From positions 625,501 through 689,500 of the forward strand of contig JAQJVL010000292.1 in the NCBI GenBank assembly GCA_035578905.1: a stretch of DNA of 64,000 bases, read 5' to 3'. Position numbers and translations under genes: made by a program. The DNA comes from Stictocephala bisonia (taxonomy: Eukaryota > Arthropoda > Insecta > Hemiptera > Membracidae). Under the pieces are notes generated by a model. It did not search any database and had not been told where the DNA came from. It was given only the letters and a program-made list of their open reading frames with translations. This document shows, in pieces, positions 47,211-61,157 of this stretch. Position 1 is the first letter of the stretch. Each line of letters opens with the position of its first letter.

Positions 47211-50200
47211 TATTCCTCATTGATCTAGACAGTATGTAATGTAACAAAGGATGGAAACGAAGACAGCCACTTTGCTACATTGTTTGTTCTAAACTACACT
47301 TATATTCACTTCAGGAACACTACTTAACACTGAACATTCCTTGTTGATCTACACAGTATGTAATGTAACAATGGATGGAAACCAATACAGCCACTTTGCT
47401 ACATTGTTTGTTCTAAACTACACTAATATTCACGTCAAGAACACTACTTAACTCTGAACAATCCTCATTGATCTAGACAGTATGTAATGTAACAATGGAT
47501 GGAAACCAATACAGCCACTTTGCTACATTGTTTGTTCTAAACTACACTAATATTCACGTCAAGAACACTACTTAACTCTGAACAATCCTCATTGATCTAG
47601 ACAGTATGTAATGTAACAATGGATGGAAACCAATACAGCCATTTTGCTACATTATTTGTTCTAAACTACACTAATATTCACGTCAAGAACACTACTTAAC
47701 TCTGAACAATCCTCATTGATCTAGACAGTATGTAATGTAACAATGGATGGAAACCAATACAGCCACTTTGCTACATTGTTTGTTCTAAACTACACTAATA
47801 TTCACGTCAAGAACACTACTTAACTCTGAACAATCCTCATTGATCTAGACAGTATGTAATGTAACAATGGATGGAAACCAATACAGCCACTTTGCTACAT
47901 TTTTTGTTCTAAACTACACTTATATTCACGTCAAGAACACTACTTAACTCTGAACAATCCTCATTGATCTAGACAGTATGTAATGTAACAATGGATGGAA
48001 ACCAATACAGCCACTTTGCTACATTTTTTGTTCTAAACTACACTAATATTCACGTCAAGAACACTACTTAACTCTGAACAATCCTCATTGATCTAGACAG
48101 TATGTAATGTAACAAAGGATGAAAACCAATACAGCCACTTTGCTACATTTTTTGTACTAAACTACACTAATATTCACGTCAAGAACACTACTTAACTCTG
48201 AACAATCCTCATTGATCTAGACAGTATGTAATGTAACAATGGATGGAAACCAATACAGCCACTTTGCTACATAGTTTGTTCTAAACTACACTTATATTCA
48301 CGTCAAGAACACTACTTAACTCTGAACATTCCTTGTTGATCTTTACAGTATGTAATGTAACAATGGATGGAAACCAATACAGCCACTTTGCTACATTTTT
48401 TTGTTCTAAACTACACTAATATTCACGTCAAGAACACTACTTAACTCTGAACAATCCTCATTGATCTAGACAGTATGTAATGTAACAATGGATGGAAACC
48501 AATACAGCCACTTTGCTACATTTTTTGTACTAAACTACACTAATATTCACGTCAAGAACACTACTTAACTCTGAACAATCCTCATTGATCTAGACAGTAT
48601 GTAATGTAACAATGGATGGAAACCAATACAGCCACTTTGCTACATTGTTTGTTCTAAACTACACTAATATTCACGTCAAGAACACTACTTAACTCTGAAC
48701 AATCCTCATTGATCTAGACAGTATGTAATGTAACAATGGATGGAAACCAATACAGCCACTTTGCTACATTTTTTGTTTTAAACTACACTAATATTCACGT
48801 CAAGAACACTACTTAACTCTGAACAATCCTCATTGATCTAGACAGTATGTAATGTAACAATGGATGGAAACCAATACAGCCACTTTGCTACATTGTTTGT
48901 TCTAAACTACACTAATATTCACGTCAAGAACACTACTTAACTCTGAACAATCCTCATTGATCTAGACAGTATGTAATGTAACAATGGATGGAAACCAATA
49001 CAGCCACTTTGCTACATTTTTTGTTCTAAACTACACTAATATTCACGTCAAGAACACTACTTAACTCTGAACAATCCTCATTGATCTAGACAGTATGTAA
49101 TGTAACAATGGATGGAAACCAATACAGCCACTTTGCTACATTGTTTGTTCTAAACTACACTAATATTCACGTCAAGAACACTACTTAACTCTGAACAATC
49201 CTCATTGATCTAGACAGTATGTAATGTAACAATGGATGGAAACCAATACAGCCACTTTGCTACATTTTTTGTTTTAAACTACACTAATATTCACGTCAAG
49301 AACACTACTTAACTCTGAACAATCCTCATTGATCTAGACAGTATGTAATGTAACAATGGATGGAAATCAATACAGCCACTTTGCTACATTTTTTGTACTA
49401 AACTACACTAATATTCACGTCAAGAACACTACTTAACTCTGAACAATCCTCATTGATCTAGACAGTATGTAATGTAACAATGGATGGAAACCAATACAGC
49501 CACTTTGCTACATTTTTTGTTCTAAACTACACTTATATTCACGTCAAGAACACTACTTAACTCTGAACATTCCTTGTTGATCTTTACAGTATGTAATGTA
49601 ACAATGGATGGAAACCAATACAGCCACTTTGCTACATTTTTTGTACTAAACTACACTAATATTCACGTCAAGAACACTACTTAACTCTGAACAATCCTCA
49701 TTGATCTAGACAGTATGTAATGTAACAATGGATGGAAACCAATACAGCCACTTTGCTACATTTTTTGTTTTAAACTACACTAATATTCACGTCAAGAACA
49801 CTACTTAACTCTGAACAATCCTCATTGATCTAGACAGTATGTAATGTAACAATGGATGGAAACCAATACAGCCACTTTGCTACATTGTTTGTTCTAAACT
49901 ACACTAATATTCACGTCAAGAACACTACTTAACTCTGAACAATCCTCATTGATCTAGACAGTATGTAATGTAACAATGGATGGAAACCAATACAGCCACT
50001 TTGCTACATTTTTTGTTCTAAACTACACTAATATTCACGTCAAGAACACTACTTAACTCTGAACAATCCTCATTGATCTAGACAGTATGTAATGTAACAA
50101 TGGATGGAAACCAATACAGCCACTTTGCTACATTGTTTGTTCTAAACTACACTAATATTCACGTCAAGAACACTACTTAACTCTGAACAATCCTCATTGA

Positions 50201-52167
50201 TCTAGACAGTATGTAATGTAACAATGGATGGAAACCAATACAGCCACTTTGCTACATTTTTTGTTCTAAACTACACTAATATTCACGTCAAGAACACTAC
50301 TTAACTCTGAACAATCCTCATTGATCTAGACAGTATGTAATGTAACAATGGATGGAAACCAATACAGCCACTTTGCTACATTTTTTGTACTAAACTACAC
50401 TAATATTCACGTCAAGAACACTACTTAACTCTGAACAATCCTCATTGATCTAGACAGTATGTAATGTAACAATGGATGGAAACCAATACAGCCACTTTGC
50501 TACATTGTTTGTTCTAAACTACACTTATATTCACGTCAAGAACACTACTTAACTCTGAACATTCCTTGTTGATCTTTACAGTATGTAATGTAACAATGGA
50601 TGGAAACCAATACAGCCACTTTGCTACATTTTTTTGTTCTAAACTACACTAATATTCACGTCAAGAACACTACTTAACTCTGAACAATCCTCATTGATCT
50701 AGACAGTATGTAATGTAACAATGGATGGAAACCAATACAGCCACTTTGCTACATTTTTTGTTCTAAACTACACTAATATTCACGTCAAGAACACTACTTA
50801 ACACTGAACAATCCTCATTGATCTAGACAGTATGTAATGTAACAATGGATGGAAACCAATACAGCCACTTTGCTACAATTTTTGTTCTAAACTACACTAA
50901 TATTCACGTCAAGAACACTTCTTAACTCTGAACAATCCTCATTGATCTAGACAGTATGTAATGTAACAATGGATGGAAACCAATACAGCCACTTTGCTAC
51001 ATTTTTTGTTCTAAACTACACTAATATTCACGTCAAGAACACTACTTAACTCTGAACAATCCTCATTGATCTAGACAGTATGTAATGTAACAATGGATGG
51101 AAACCAATACAGCCACTTTGCTACATTGTTTGTTCTAAACTACACTAATATTCACGTCAAGAACACTACTTAACTCTGAACAATCCTCATTGATCTAGAC
51201 AGTATGTAATGTAACAATGGATGGAAACCAATACAGCCACTTAGCTACATTGTTTGTTCTAAACTACACTAATATTCACGTCAAGAACACTACTTAACTC
51301 TGAACAATCCTCATTGACCTAGACAGTATGTAATGTAACAATGGATGGAAACCAATACAGCCACTTTATACATTGTTTGTTCTAAACTACACTAATATTC
51401 ACGTCAAGAACACTACTTAACTCTGAACAATCCTCATTGATCTAGACAGTATGTAATGTAACAATGGATGGAAACCAATACAGCCACTTTGCTACATTTT
51501 TTGTTCTAAACTACATTAATATTCACGTCAAGAACACTACTTAACTCTGAACAATCCTCATTGATCTAGACAGTATGTAATGTAACAATGGATGGAAACC
51601 AATACAGCCACTTTGCTACATTGTTTGTTCTAAACTACACTAATATTCACGTCAAGAACACTACTTAACTCTGAACAATCCTCATTGATCTAGACAGTAT
51701 GTAATGTAACAATGGATGGAAACCAATACAGCCACTTTGCTACATTGTTTGTTCTAAACTACACTAATATTCACGTCAAGAACACTACTTAACTCTGAAC
51801 AATCCTCATTGACCTAGGCAGTATGTAATGTAACAATGGATGGAAACCAATACAGCCACTTTATACATTGTTTGTTCTAAACTACACTAATATTCACGTC
51901 AAGAACACTACTTAACACTGAACAATCCTCATTGATCTAGACAGTATGTAATGTAACAATGGATGGAAACCAATACAGCCACTTTGCTACATTGTTTGTT
52001 CTAAACTACACTAATATTCACGTCAAGAACACTACTTAACTCTGAACAATCCTCATTGATCTAGACAGTATGTAATGTAACAACGGATGGACTCCGAGAC
52101 AGCTACTTTACTGCACTGTTTGATTTAAACTGCACTTATATTCACGTCAAGAACATTTCTTAACTCT
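47211..52167. repeat. 124-bp satellite array, about 40 copies
   Basis: The monomer includes CATTGATCTAGACAGTATGT, AATGTAACAATGGATGGAAA, CCAATACAGCCACTTTGCTA and CACTAATATTCACGTCAAGA. The spacing is exactly 124 bp where measured (47457 to 47581). Outer monomers are diverged, and inner ones are nearly identical. Variants recur: TACATTGTTTG against TACATTTTTTG, and a distinctive unit with CATTCCTTGTTGATCTTTAC near 48330, 49570 and 50560, about 10 and then 8 monomers apart. This indicates higher-order amplification. Confidence 0.97.
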
Positions 52168-52578
52168 GAACATTAATGTGTTTTACAACGGTCCAGCGTG
52201 CCAAAAGTATGGTTAAAGTACATAGTGTAATAATTCATAATCTTACTTTCTGAATGTTTAACTTAACTTTATAATACTCAAAAATATTCGTCTATTGCAA
52301 AACATTTCAAATAAAACACAATTGTTTCTAAAGCCGAAAATGTTGAATTTCTTTCCAGTCTATCGAGTTTTATTTACATCTTTAAATCTTTACCTTAGTG
52401 GGGTTTGATTTGAATCGCTCGTAACTTTTGTACCGAGCAGACAGACAAAACCTCAGTTAAAATCCTATTAAATAAGCTGTAAATTACTAGTAGGTCTGAG
52501 TTGTAAAAATGTGGATTCTTTTATCGTCATTTACACATTGCACAATCGGTTTTTTATTTTAAAAGATAAAATAGTATA

Positions 52579-52885
52579 CCCCGCCCACCCATACACGCAC
52601 CGTGGTATTGACCCACACGCTCGCCCATACACGTAAGTGTTATTAACTTACCCGCCCACCTATAAAAGTTAAATGGAATTGACCCACCGTCCACCCATAA
52701 ACGTACAATGGTATTGACCCAATCGAAGTTAAGTGTAAGAGAGAACGTATGTCTAACATTGCCTCGATAAATAAAGCATTTTTCATTTCATTTACCCACC
52801 CATACACGTACAGTGGTACTGACCAACCTACCCACCTAAACACACACGTACAGTGGTATAGACCCACTCACCCACCCATACACAT
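52579..52885. repeat. Degenerate ~30-bp minisatellite, copy 1
   Basis: Units resemble CCCACCCATACACGTACAGT followed by GGTATTGA. It is interrupted at 52721-52793 by a LINE-like 3' tail. Confidence 0.8.
52721..52793 (+). mobile_element. Short LINE/SINE 3'-end insertion in the minisatellite
   Basis: About 73 bp ends in AATAAATAAAGCATTTTTCA and TTTCATTT, a polyadenylation-like signal plus short tandem tail. It interrupts the minisatellite cleanly, with ACCCA on both sides as a possible target duplication. It recurs at 58591-58660 with a small deletion, so it predates the large duplication. Confidence 0.55.
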
Positions 52886-53484
52886 TTATTTTATTTATTT
52901 ATGTATTTATAAAACATAAAAAAGGAAATAATAATTTAACTGAAGAAAACTAAACTTAAATGCAAACAGGCGCGAGGAAAACATTTACCTCATTTTGCGA
53001 ATAAAATACTGTGGTGTCGAGATGGACGGAGTATTGAGTGTTTGGTTTGGTTACGATGTTTGAGATCAACAGTCCCTTCCCATCTTCAACAGTCCTTTGT
53101 ATATTTTGCAGTATTTGAATGCATTCTAAATATTGTTATGTTGGCAGTTTATTTGGTAGTACAAGTTGTAATAGAATTAAATTAACAACACATTATTTGA
53201 TGGTGAAAATGTTTATTTCCTTCGTAGTATATATTTTGGTGTGGAAGGGAAACAAGTACTAGGACCCATTTTCATAATTTTACTAAGAACGATTATCGGT
53301 TATACAGGATAGTTAGTTATATTATCCTCCAGTTTATCTTATTTCTGATAAAACTCTTTCCAAAACTCGATATTTAACTAGTTTTACTAACTTCTTGGTG
53401 ACTGTGTAACATAGTGATTCATTGTTCACTAGCATTTAAGAAGAACTTGCGTACACATTGTCATGGATGAATATAGATGGGAAT

Positions 53485-55290
53485 ACAATATTGAGGACAG
53501 TTAGTTATGCACACATTGCTTAGGTCTAATACTTGTATACTCAATATTGGGGCCCGTTAGTTATATACACATTGCTTAGGTCTGATACTTGTGTACACAA
53601 TATTGGGGACTGTTAGTTATGTACACATTGCTTAGGTCGAATACTTGTGTACACAATATTGGGGACAGTTAGTCATGCACAAACTGCTTAAGTTTAATAC
53701 TTGTGTACACAATATTGGGGACTGTTAGTTATGCACACACTGCTTAGGTCAAATACTTGTGTACACAATATTAGGGACTGTTAGTTATGTACACATTGCT
53801 TAGGTCTAATGCTTGTTTACACAAAATTAGGGACTGTTAGTTATGTACACATTCCTTAGGTCTAATACTTGTTTACATAATATTCGGGACAGTAAGTTAT
53901 GCACACACTGCTTAGGTCTAATACTTGTGTACACAATATTGGGGGCAGTTAGTTATGCACACACTGCTTAGGTCTAATACTTGTGTACACAATATTCGGG
54001 ACAGTTAGTTATGCACACACTGCTTAGGTATAATACTTGTGTACACAATATTGGGGACTGTTAGTTAGTTACACACTGCTTAGGTCTAATACTTGTGTAC
54101 ACAATATTGGGGACTGTTAGTTATGCACACACTGTTTAGGTCTAATACTTGTGTACACAATATTGGGGACTGTTAGTTATGTACACATTGCTTAGGTCTA
54201 ATACTTGTGTACACAATATTGGGGACTGTTAGTTATGTACACATTGCTTAGGTCTAATACTTGTTTACACAATATTGGGGACAGTTAGTTATGTACACAT
54301 TGCTTAGGTCTAATACTTATGTACACAATATTGGGGACTGTTAGTTATGCACACACTGTTTAGGTCTAATACTTGTGTACACAATATTGGGGACTGTTAG
54401 TTAGTTACACACTGCTTAGGTCTAATACTTGTGTACACAATATTGGGGACAGTTAGTTATGTACACATTGTTTAGGTCTAATACTTGTGTACACAATATT
54501 GGGGACTGTTAGTTAGTTACACACTGCTTAGGTCTAATACTTGTGTACACAATATTGGGGACTGTTAGTTATGCACACACTGTTTAGGTCTAATACTTGT
54601 GTACACAATATTGGGGACTGTTAGTTATGTACACATTGCTTAGGTCTAATACTTGTGTACACAATATTGGGGACTGTTAGTTATGTACACATTGCTTAGG
54701 TCTAATACTTGTTTACACAATATTGGGGACAGTTAGTCATGCACACACTGCTTAGGTATAATACTTGTGTACACAATATTGGGGACAGTTAGTTATGCAC
54801 ACACTGCTTAGGTATAATACTTGTGTACACAATATTGGGAACTCTTAGTTATGTACACATTGCTTAGGTCTAATACTTGTGTACACAATATTGGGGACTG
54901 TTAGTTATGTACACATTGCTTAGGTCTAATACTTGTGTACACAATATTGGGGACAGTTAGTTATGCACACACTGCTTAGGCATAATACTTGTGTACACAA
55001 TATTGGGAACACTTAGTTATGTACACATTGCTTAGTTCTAATACTTGTGTACACAATATTGGGGACTGTTAGTTATGTACACATTGCTTAGGTCTAGTAC
55101 TTGTGTACACAATATTGGTGACTGTTAGTTATGTACACACTGCTTAGGTCTAATACTTGTTTACACAATATTCGGGATAGTTAGTTATGCACACACTGCT
55201 TAGGTCTAATACTTGTGTACACAATATTCGGGACAGTTAGTTATGTATACTTTGCTTGGGACTCTTATTTGTGTAAACAATTTTGTGGAT
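53485..55290. repeat. 56-bp satellite array, copy 1, about 32 units
   Basis: Units contain TTAGTTATGTACACATTGCT, TAGGTCTAATACTTGTGTAC and ACAATATTGGGGACTG. Three interspersed variants are visible: TTATGTACACATTGC, TTATGCACACACTGC and TTAGTTACACACTGC. Each unit carries the GTGTACAC palindrome. Confidence 0.95.
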
Positions 55291-56719
55291 AGTTATGTAT
55301 TTTCACATTACGTGTGTTACGCCAGTAATGTCACAGCCTACTAGCCGTATCACGACCCAATGCAAAATGACGCAAGAATTGTGTTCTGTAGACCTGGAGT
55401 GATAATACTCTAGCTATTTTTGTCGACTTGTGGCCTCACTGTCATTGAGAGGTGAGACCCAAAGAATATATGCAAATTTATTACTGACACTCACTTCACT
55501 CGCTCCAAAAGAACTTAAGAATCTCTGGCGTTGTGCGGACTACCGAGAACGTGTGAGATGTATGGCTTCCCACACAGCTAATGGTTAACTTTCTACGCAA
55601 ATATTTATATATATTGTGATTCAATTAATATTTTTAAATTAAATAATTCTCAGCTTATCTTTTGGATTACAATTTCCAAGTTGGGGATAAAATAGTTAAT
55701 TTTAATAATACACGCTAGCAATTATTATGTTCTTAGTGACTTTCCGGCCTATGACTGGTTGACGACTCTTGATCCTAGGCACGTTTGTATAGGAATTTAC
55801 TGAGGCAATTAAATTAAATTTTAATTTGGTTTCAATTTCGTTTAAGAATTCAAAACAATAGTAATAATATTTATCATCGAATGTTAGATCTTAAACTATG
55901 ATATATTATTTCAGTTGAAAATATGATAGTTAAACTATTAAATTACTAGCTTAATAAATCTATAGTAAATAATTTAACAATAAAACTATCATTATTATAA
56001 TTTGAATATTATTACAACAATATAAATTTAAAAGATTCTTATATTGTATTATATGTTTTAAATCCTAAATTAAAATTAATAGTTTTAAAGCACAAGAAAA
56101 TAAAAATATTAACTTACGGTGAAGTTAAATTAATTTTTGTAACATAACCAACTTAGTTCATTTGAATGTATTCTTAAAGTCATAAATAACTTACGGTCCC
56201 TTTAAGGTTTAACTCCCACTGCTGCTATAAAACTGGTTTAACAAGCAACAATACATTTATGACAATTCCCATGCTGGAAAAGTGTGACGGGAAAGATAAT
56301 CAAGATAATAAAAAAATGCTGTGGAGATTGTAGGTGATAGGTTCTATGTTCGGTCCTTGAATTGAACATACAAATACACACATTGCGTCCGCTCAATGGT
56401 TGCCATTGATGTAGACACTACTAGAGAAGTCTGGGGCGTCCATGTTGGGTGGTAGTCAAGATTCAGATGTTCTGTATGAAGGAGAAGTGAGTATAAAGCT
56501 TGTCAAATAGCTGAAAATCAGACTAATACTACGTGATTCGGATTCCAAGTAAATCTGTACATCCCTTAGTTTCCCTAGCTATTTGGCTATTAATAAATGG
56601 TCCTGTCTGAGCCAGGTTGAACTCCATTAGTAACAATGATTTCACTCGTCATATTCGCCCATATCTCCACGATCGTTGTTTTAGTAATGAATAGTAATAA
56701 TAATACATTAAATCAAGAC
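55291..56719. repeat. Composite unit 1, second spacer
   Basis: Non-tandem AT-rich sequence repeated at 61158-62584. It includes the motif CATATTCGCCCATATCTCCA (near 56650), also found at 23 kb. No gene is supported. Confidence 0.9.
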
Positions 56720-57233
56720 TAGTGACACTAACCCCCTCCCACTGGTGACACTAACCCCCTCCCACTGGTGACACTAACCCCCTCCCACTGGTGACACTAA
56801 CCCCCTCCCACTGGTGACACTAACCCCCTCCCACTGGTGACACTAACCCCCTCCCACTGGTGACACTAACCCCCTCCCACTGGTGACACTAACCCCCTCC
56901 CACTGGTGACACTAACCCCCTCCCACTGGTGACACTAACCCCCTCCCACTGGTGACACTAACCTCCTCCCACTGGTGACACTAACTCCCTCCCACTGGTG
57001 ACACTAACCCCCTCCCACTGGTGACACTAACCCCCTCCCACTGGTGGCACTAACCCCCTCCCACTGGTGACACTAACCCCCTCCCACTGGTGACACTAAC
57101 CCCCTCCCACTGGTGACACTAACCCCCTCCCACTGGTGACACTAACCCTCTCCCACTGGTGACACTAACCCCCTCCCACTGGTGACACTAACCCCCTCCC
57201 ACTGGTGACACTAACCCCCTCCCCCCTCCCACT
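56720..57233. repeat. 23-bp strand-asymmetric minisatellite, copy 1, about 22 units
   Basis: The unit is GGTGACACTAACCCCCTCCC followed by ACT. On the minus strand every unit presents GGGAGGGGG, so the array has strong G-quadruplex potential. The last unit has an extra CCCTCC block and joins directly to 124-bp satellite at CCCACT|TTATACATTG. Confidence 0.96.
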
Positions 57234-58035
57234 TTATACATTGTTTGTTCTAAACTACACTAATATTCACGTCAAGAACACTACTTAACACTGAACAATC
57301 CTCATTGATCTAGACAGTATGTAATGTAACAATGGATGGAAACCAATACAGCCACTTTGCTACATTGTTTGTTCTAAACTACACTTATATTCACGTCAAG
57401 AACACTACTTAACTCTGAACATTCCTTGTTGATCTTCACAGTATGTAATGTAACAATGGATGGAAACCAATACAGCCACTTTGCTACATTGTTTGTTCTA
57501 TACTACACTAATATTCACGTCAAGAACACTACTTAACTCTGAACAATCCTCATTGATCTAGACAGTATGTAATGTAACAATGGATGGAAACTAATACAGC
57601 CACTTTGCTACATTTTTTATTCTAAACTACACTAATATTCACGTCAAGAACACTACTTAACTCTGAACAATCCTCATTGATCTAGACAGTATGTAATGTA
57701 ACAATGGATGGAAACCAATACAGCCACTTTGCTACATTGTTTGTTCTAAACTACACTAATATTCACGTCAAGAACACTACTTAACTCTGAACAATCCTCA
57801 TTGATCTAGACAGTATGTAATGTAACAATGGATGGAAACCAATACAGCCACTTTGCTACATTGTTTGTTCTAAACTACACTAATATTCACGTCAAGAACA
57901 CTACTTAACTCTGAACAATCCTCATTGATCTAGACAGTATGTAATGTAACAACGGATGGACTCCGAGACAGCTACTTTACTGCACTGTTTGATTTAAACT
58001 GCACTTATATTCACGTTAAGAACATTTCTTAACTC
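57231..58035. repeat. 124-bp satellite, second block, about 6.5 copies
   Basis: Same monomer family as the main array, entered mid-unit at CACTTTATACATTG. That variant is found in the main array near 51363 and 51862. It ends in the same diverged terminal monomer (GGATGGACTCCGAGACAGCT) as the main array at 52084. Confidence 0.95.
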
Positions 58036-59352
58036 TGAACATTAATGTGTTTTACAACGGTCCAGCGTGCCAAAAGTATGGTTAAAGTACATAGTGTAAT
58101 AATTCATAATCTTACTTTCTGAATGTTTAACTTAACTTTATAATACTCAAAAATATTCGTCTAATGCAAGACATTTCAAAGAAAACACAATTGTTTCTAA
58201 AGCCGAAAAATGTTCAATTTCTTTCCAGTCTATCGAGTTTTATTTACATCTTTAAATCTTTACCTTAGTGGGGTTTGATTTGAATCGCTCGTAACTTTTG
58301 TACCGAGCAGACAGACAAAACCTCAGTTAAAATCCTATTAAATAAGCTGTAAAATACTAGTAGGTCTGAGTTGGAAAAATGTGGATTCTTTTATCGTCAT
58401 TTACACATTGCACAATCGGTTTTTTATTTTAAAAGATAAAATAGTATACCCCGCCCACCCATACACGCACCGTGGTATTGACCCACACGCTCACCCATAC
58501 ACGTAAGTGTTATTAACTTACCCGCCCACCTACAAAAGTTAAATGGAATTGACCCACCGTCCACCCATAAACGTACAATGGTATTGACCCAATCGAAGTT
58601 AAGTGTAAGAGAGAACGTTATAACATTGCCTCGATAAATAAAGCATTTTTCATTTCATTTACCCACCCATACACGTACAGTGGTACTGACCAACCTACCC
58701 ACCTAAACACACACGTACAGTGGTATAGACCCACTCACCCACCCATACACATTTATTTTATTTATTTATGTATTTATAAAACATAAAAAAGGAAATAATA
58801 ATTTAACTGAAGAAAACTAAACTTAAATGCAAACAGGCGCGAGGAAAACATTTACCTCATTTTGCGAATAAAATACTGTGGTGTCGAGATGGACGGAGTA
58901 TTGAGTGTTTGGTTTGGTTACGATGTTTGAGATCAACAGTCCCTTCCCATCTTCAACAGTCCTTTGTATATTTTGCAGTATTTGAATGCATTCTAAATAT
59001 TGTTATGTTGGCAGTTTATTTGGTAGTACAAGTTGTAATAGAATTAAATTAACAACACATTATTTGATGGTGAAAATGTTTATTTCCTTCGTAGTATATA
59101 TTTTGGTGTGGAAGGGAAACAAGTACTAGGACCCATTTTCATAATTTTACTAAGAACGATTATCGGTTATACAGGATAGTTAGTTATATTATCCTCCAGT
59201 TTATCTTATTTCTGATAAAACTCTTTCCAAAACTCGATATTTAACTAGTTTTACTAACTTCTTGGTGACTGTGTAACATAGTGATTCATTGTTCACTAGC
59301 ATTTAAGAAGAACTTGCGTACACATTGTCATGGATGAATATAGATGGGAATA
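58036..59352. repeat. Composite unit 2, first spacer
   Basis: Near-identical copy of 52168-53485, with differences such as CTAATGCAAGAC for CTATTGCAAAAC and a short deletion near 58618. It includes the minisatellite (58446-58755) and the LINE-like tail (58591-58660). Confidence 0.9.
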
Positions 59353-61157
59353 CAATATTGAGGACAGTTAGTTATGCACACATTGCTTAGGTCTAATACT
59401 TGTATACTCAATATTGGGGCCCGTTAGTTATATACACATTGCTTAGGTCTGATACTTGTGTACACAATATTGGGGACTGTTAGTTATGTACACATTGCTT
59501 AGGTCGAATACTTGTGTACACAATATTGGGGACAGTTAGTCATGCACAAACTGCTTAAGTTTAATACTTGTGTACACAATATTGGGGACTGTTAGTTATG
59601 CACACACTGCTTAGGTCAAATACTTGTGTACACAATATTAGGGACTGTTAGTTATGTACACATTGCTTAGGTCTAATGCTTGTTTACACAAAATTAGGGA
59701 CTGTTAGTTATGTACACATTCCTTAGGTCTAATACTTGTTTACATAATATTCGGGACAGTAAGTTATGCACACACTGCTTAGGTCTAATACTTGTGTACA
59801 CAATATTGGGGGCAGTTAGTTATGCACACACTGCTTAGGTCTAATACTTGTGTACACAATATTCGGGACAGTTAGTTATGCACACACTGCTTAGGTATAA
59901 TACTTGTGTACACAATATTGGGGACTGTTAGTTAGTTACACACTGCTTAGGTCTAATACTTGTGTACACAATATTGGGGACTGTTAGTTATGCACACACT
60001 GTTTAGGTCTAATACTTGTGTACACAATATTGGGGACTGTTAGTTATGTACACATTGCTTAGGTCTAATACTTGTGTACACAATATTGGGGACTGTTAGT
60101 TATGTACACATTGCTTAGGTCTAATACTTGTTTACACAATATTGGGGACAGTTAGTTATGTACACATTGCTTAGGTCTAATACTTATGTACACAATATTG
60201 GGGACTGTTAGTTATGCACACACTGTTTAGGTCTAATACTTGTGTACACAATATTGGGGACTGTTAGTTAGTTACACACTGCTTAGGTCTAATACTTGTG
60301 TACACAATATTGGGGACAGTTAGTTATGTACACATTGTTTAGGTCTAATACTTGTGTACACAATATTGGGGACTGTTAGTTAGTTACACACTGCTTAGGT
60401 CTAATACTTGTGTACACAATATTGGGGACTGTTAGTTATGCACACACTGTTTAGGTCTAATACTTGTGTACACAATATTGGGGACTGTTAGTTATGTACA
60501 CATTGCTTAGGTCTAATACTTGTGTACACAATATTGGGGACTGTTAGTTATGTACACATTGCTTAGGTCTAATACTTGTTTACACAATATTGGGGACAGT
60601 TAGTCATGCACACACTGCTTAGGTATAATACTTGTGTACACAATATTGGGGACAGTTAGTTATGCACACACTGCTTAGGTATAATACTTGTGTACACAAT
60701 ATTGGGAACTCTTAGTTATGTACACATTGCTTAGGTCTAATACTTGTGTACACAATATTGGGGACTGTTAGTTATGTACACATTGCTTAGGTCTAATACT
60801 TGTGTACACAATATTGGGGACAGTTAGTTATGCACACACTGCTTAGGCATAATACTTGTGTACACAATATTGGGAACACTTAGTTATGTACACATTGCTT
60901 AGTTCTAATACTTGTGTACACAATATTGGGGACTGTTAGTTATGTACACATTGCTTAGGTCTAGTACTTGTGTACACAATATTGGTGACTGTTAGTTATG
61001 TACACACTGCTTAGGTCTAATACTTGTTTACACAATATTCGGGATAGTTAGTTATGCACACACTGCTTAGGTCTAATACTTGTGTACACAATATTCGGGA
61101 CAGTTAGTTATGTATACTTTGCTTGGGACTCTTATTTGTGTAAACAATTTTGTGGAT
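59352..61157. repeat. 56-bp satellite array, copy 2
   Basis: Same unit order as 53485-55290, at an offset of 5,867 bp. The order of variants is conserved, showing the whole array was copied as one block. Confidence 0.95.

Larger units (their letters stand above)
52168..53485. repeat. Composite unit 1, first spacer
   Basis: Non-tandem sequence present again at 58036-59352 with only scattered differences. It contains a CCCACCCATACACGTACAG-type minisatellite (52579-52885). The minus-strand frame at 52643-52867 is repeat translation. Confidence 0.9.

Noticed and set aside
52643..52867. 74-residue secreted-like protein on the minus strand
   Set aside because: It lies in the CCCACCCATACACG minisatellite and repeats its units (LYVYGW).
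53485..55290. CRISPR array
   Set aside because: The 56-bp units repeat over their whole length; no variable spacers.
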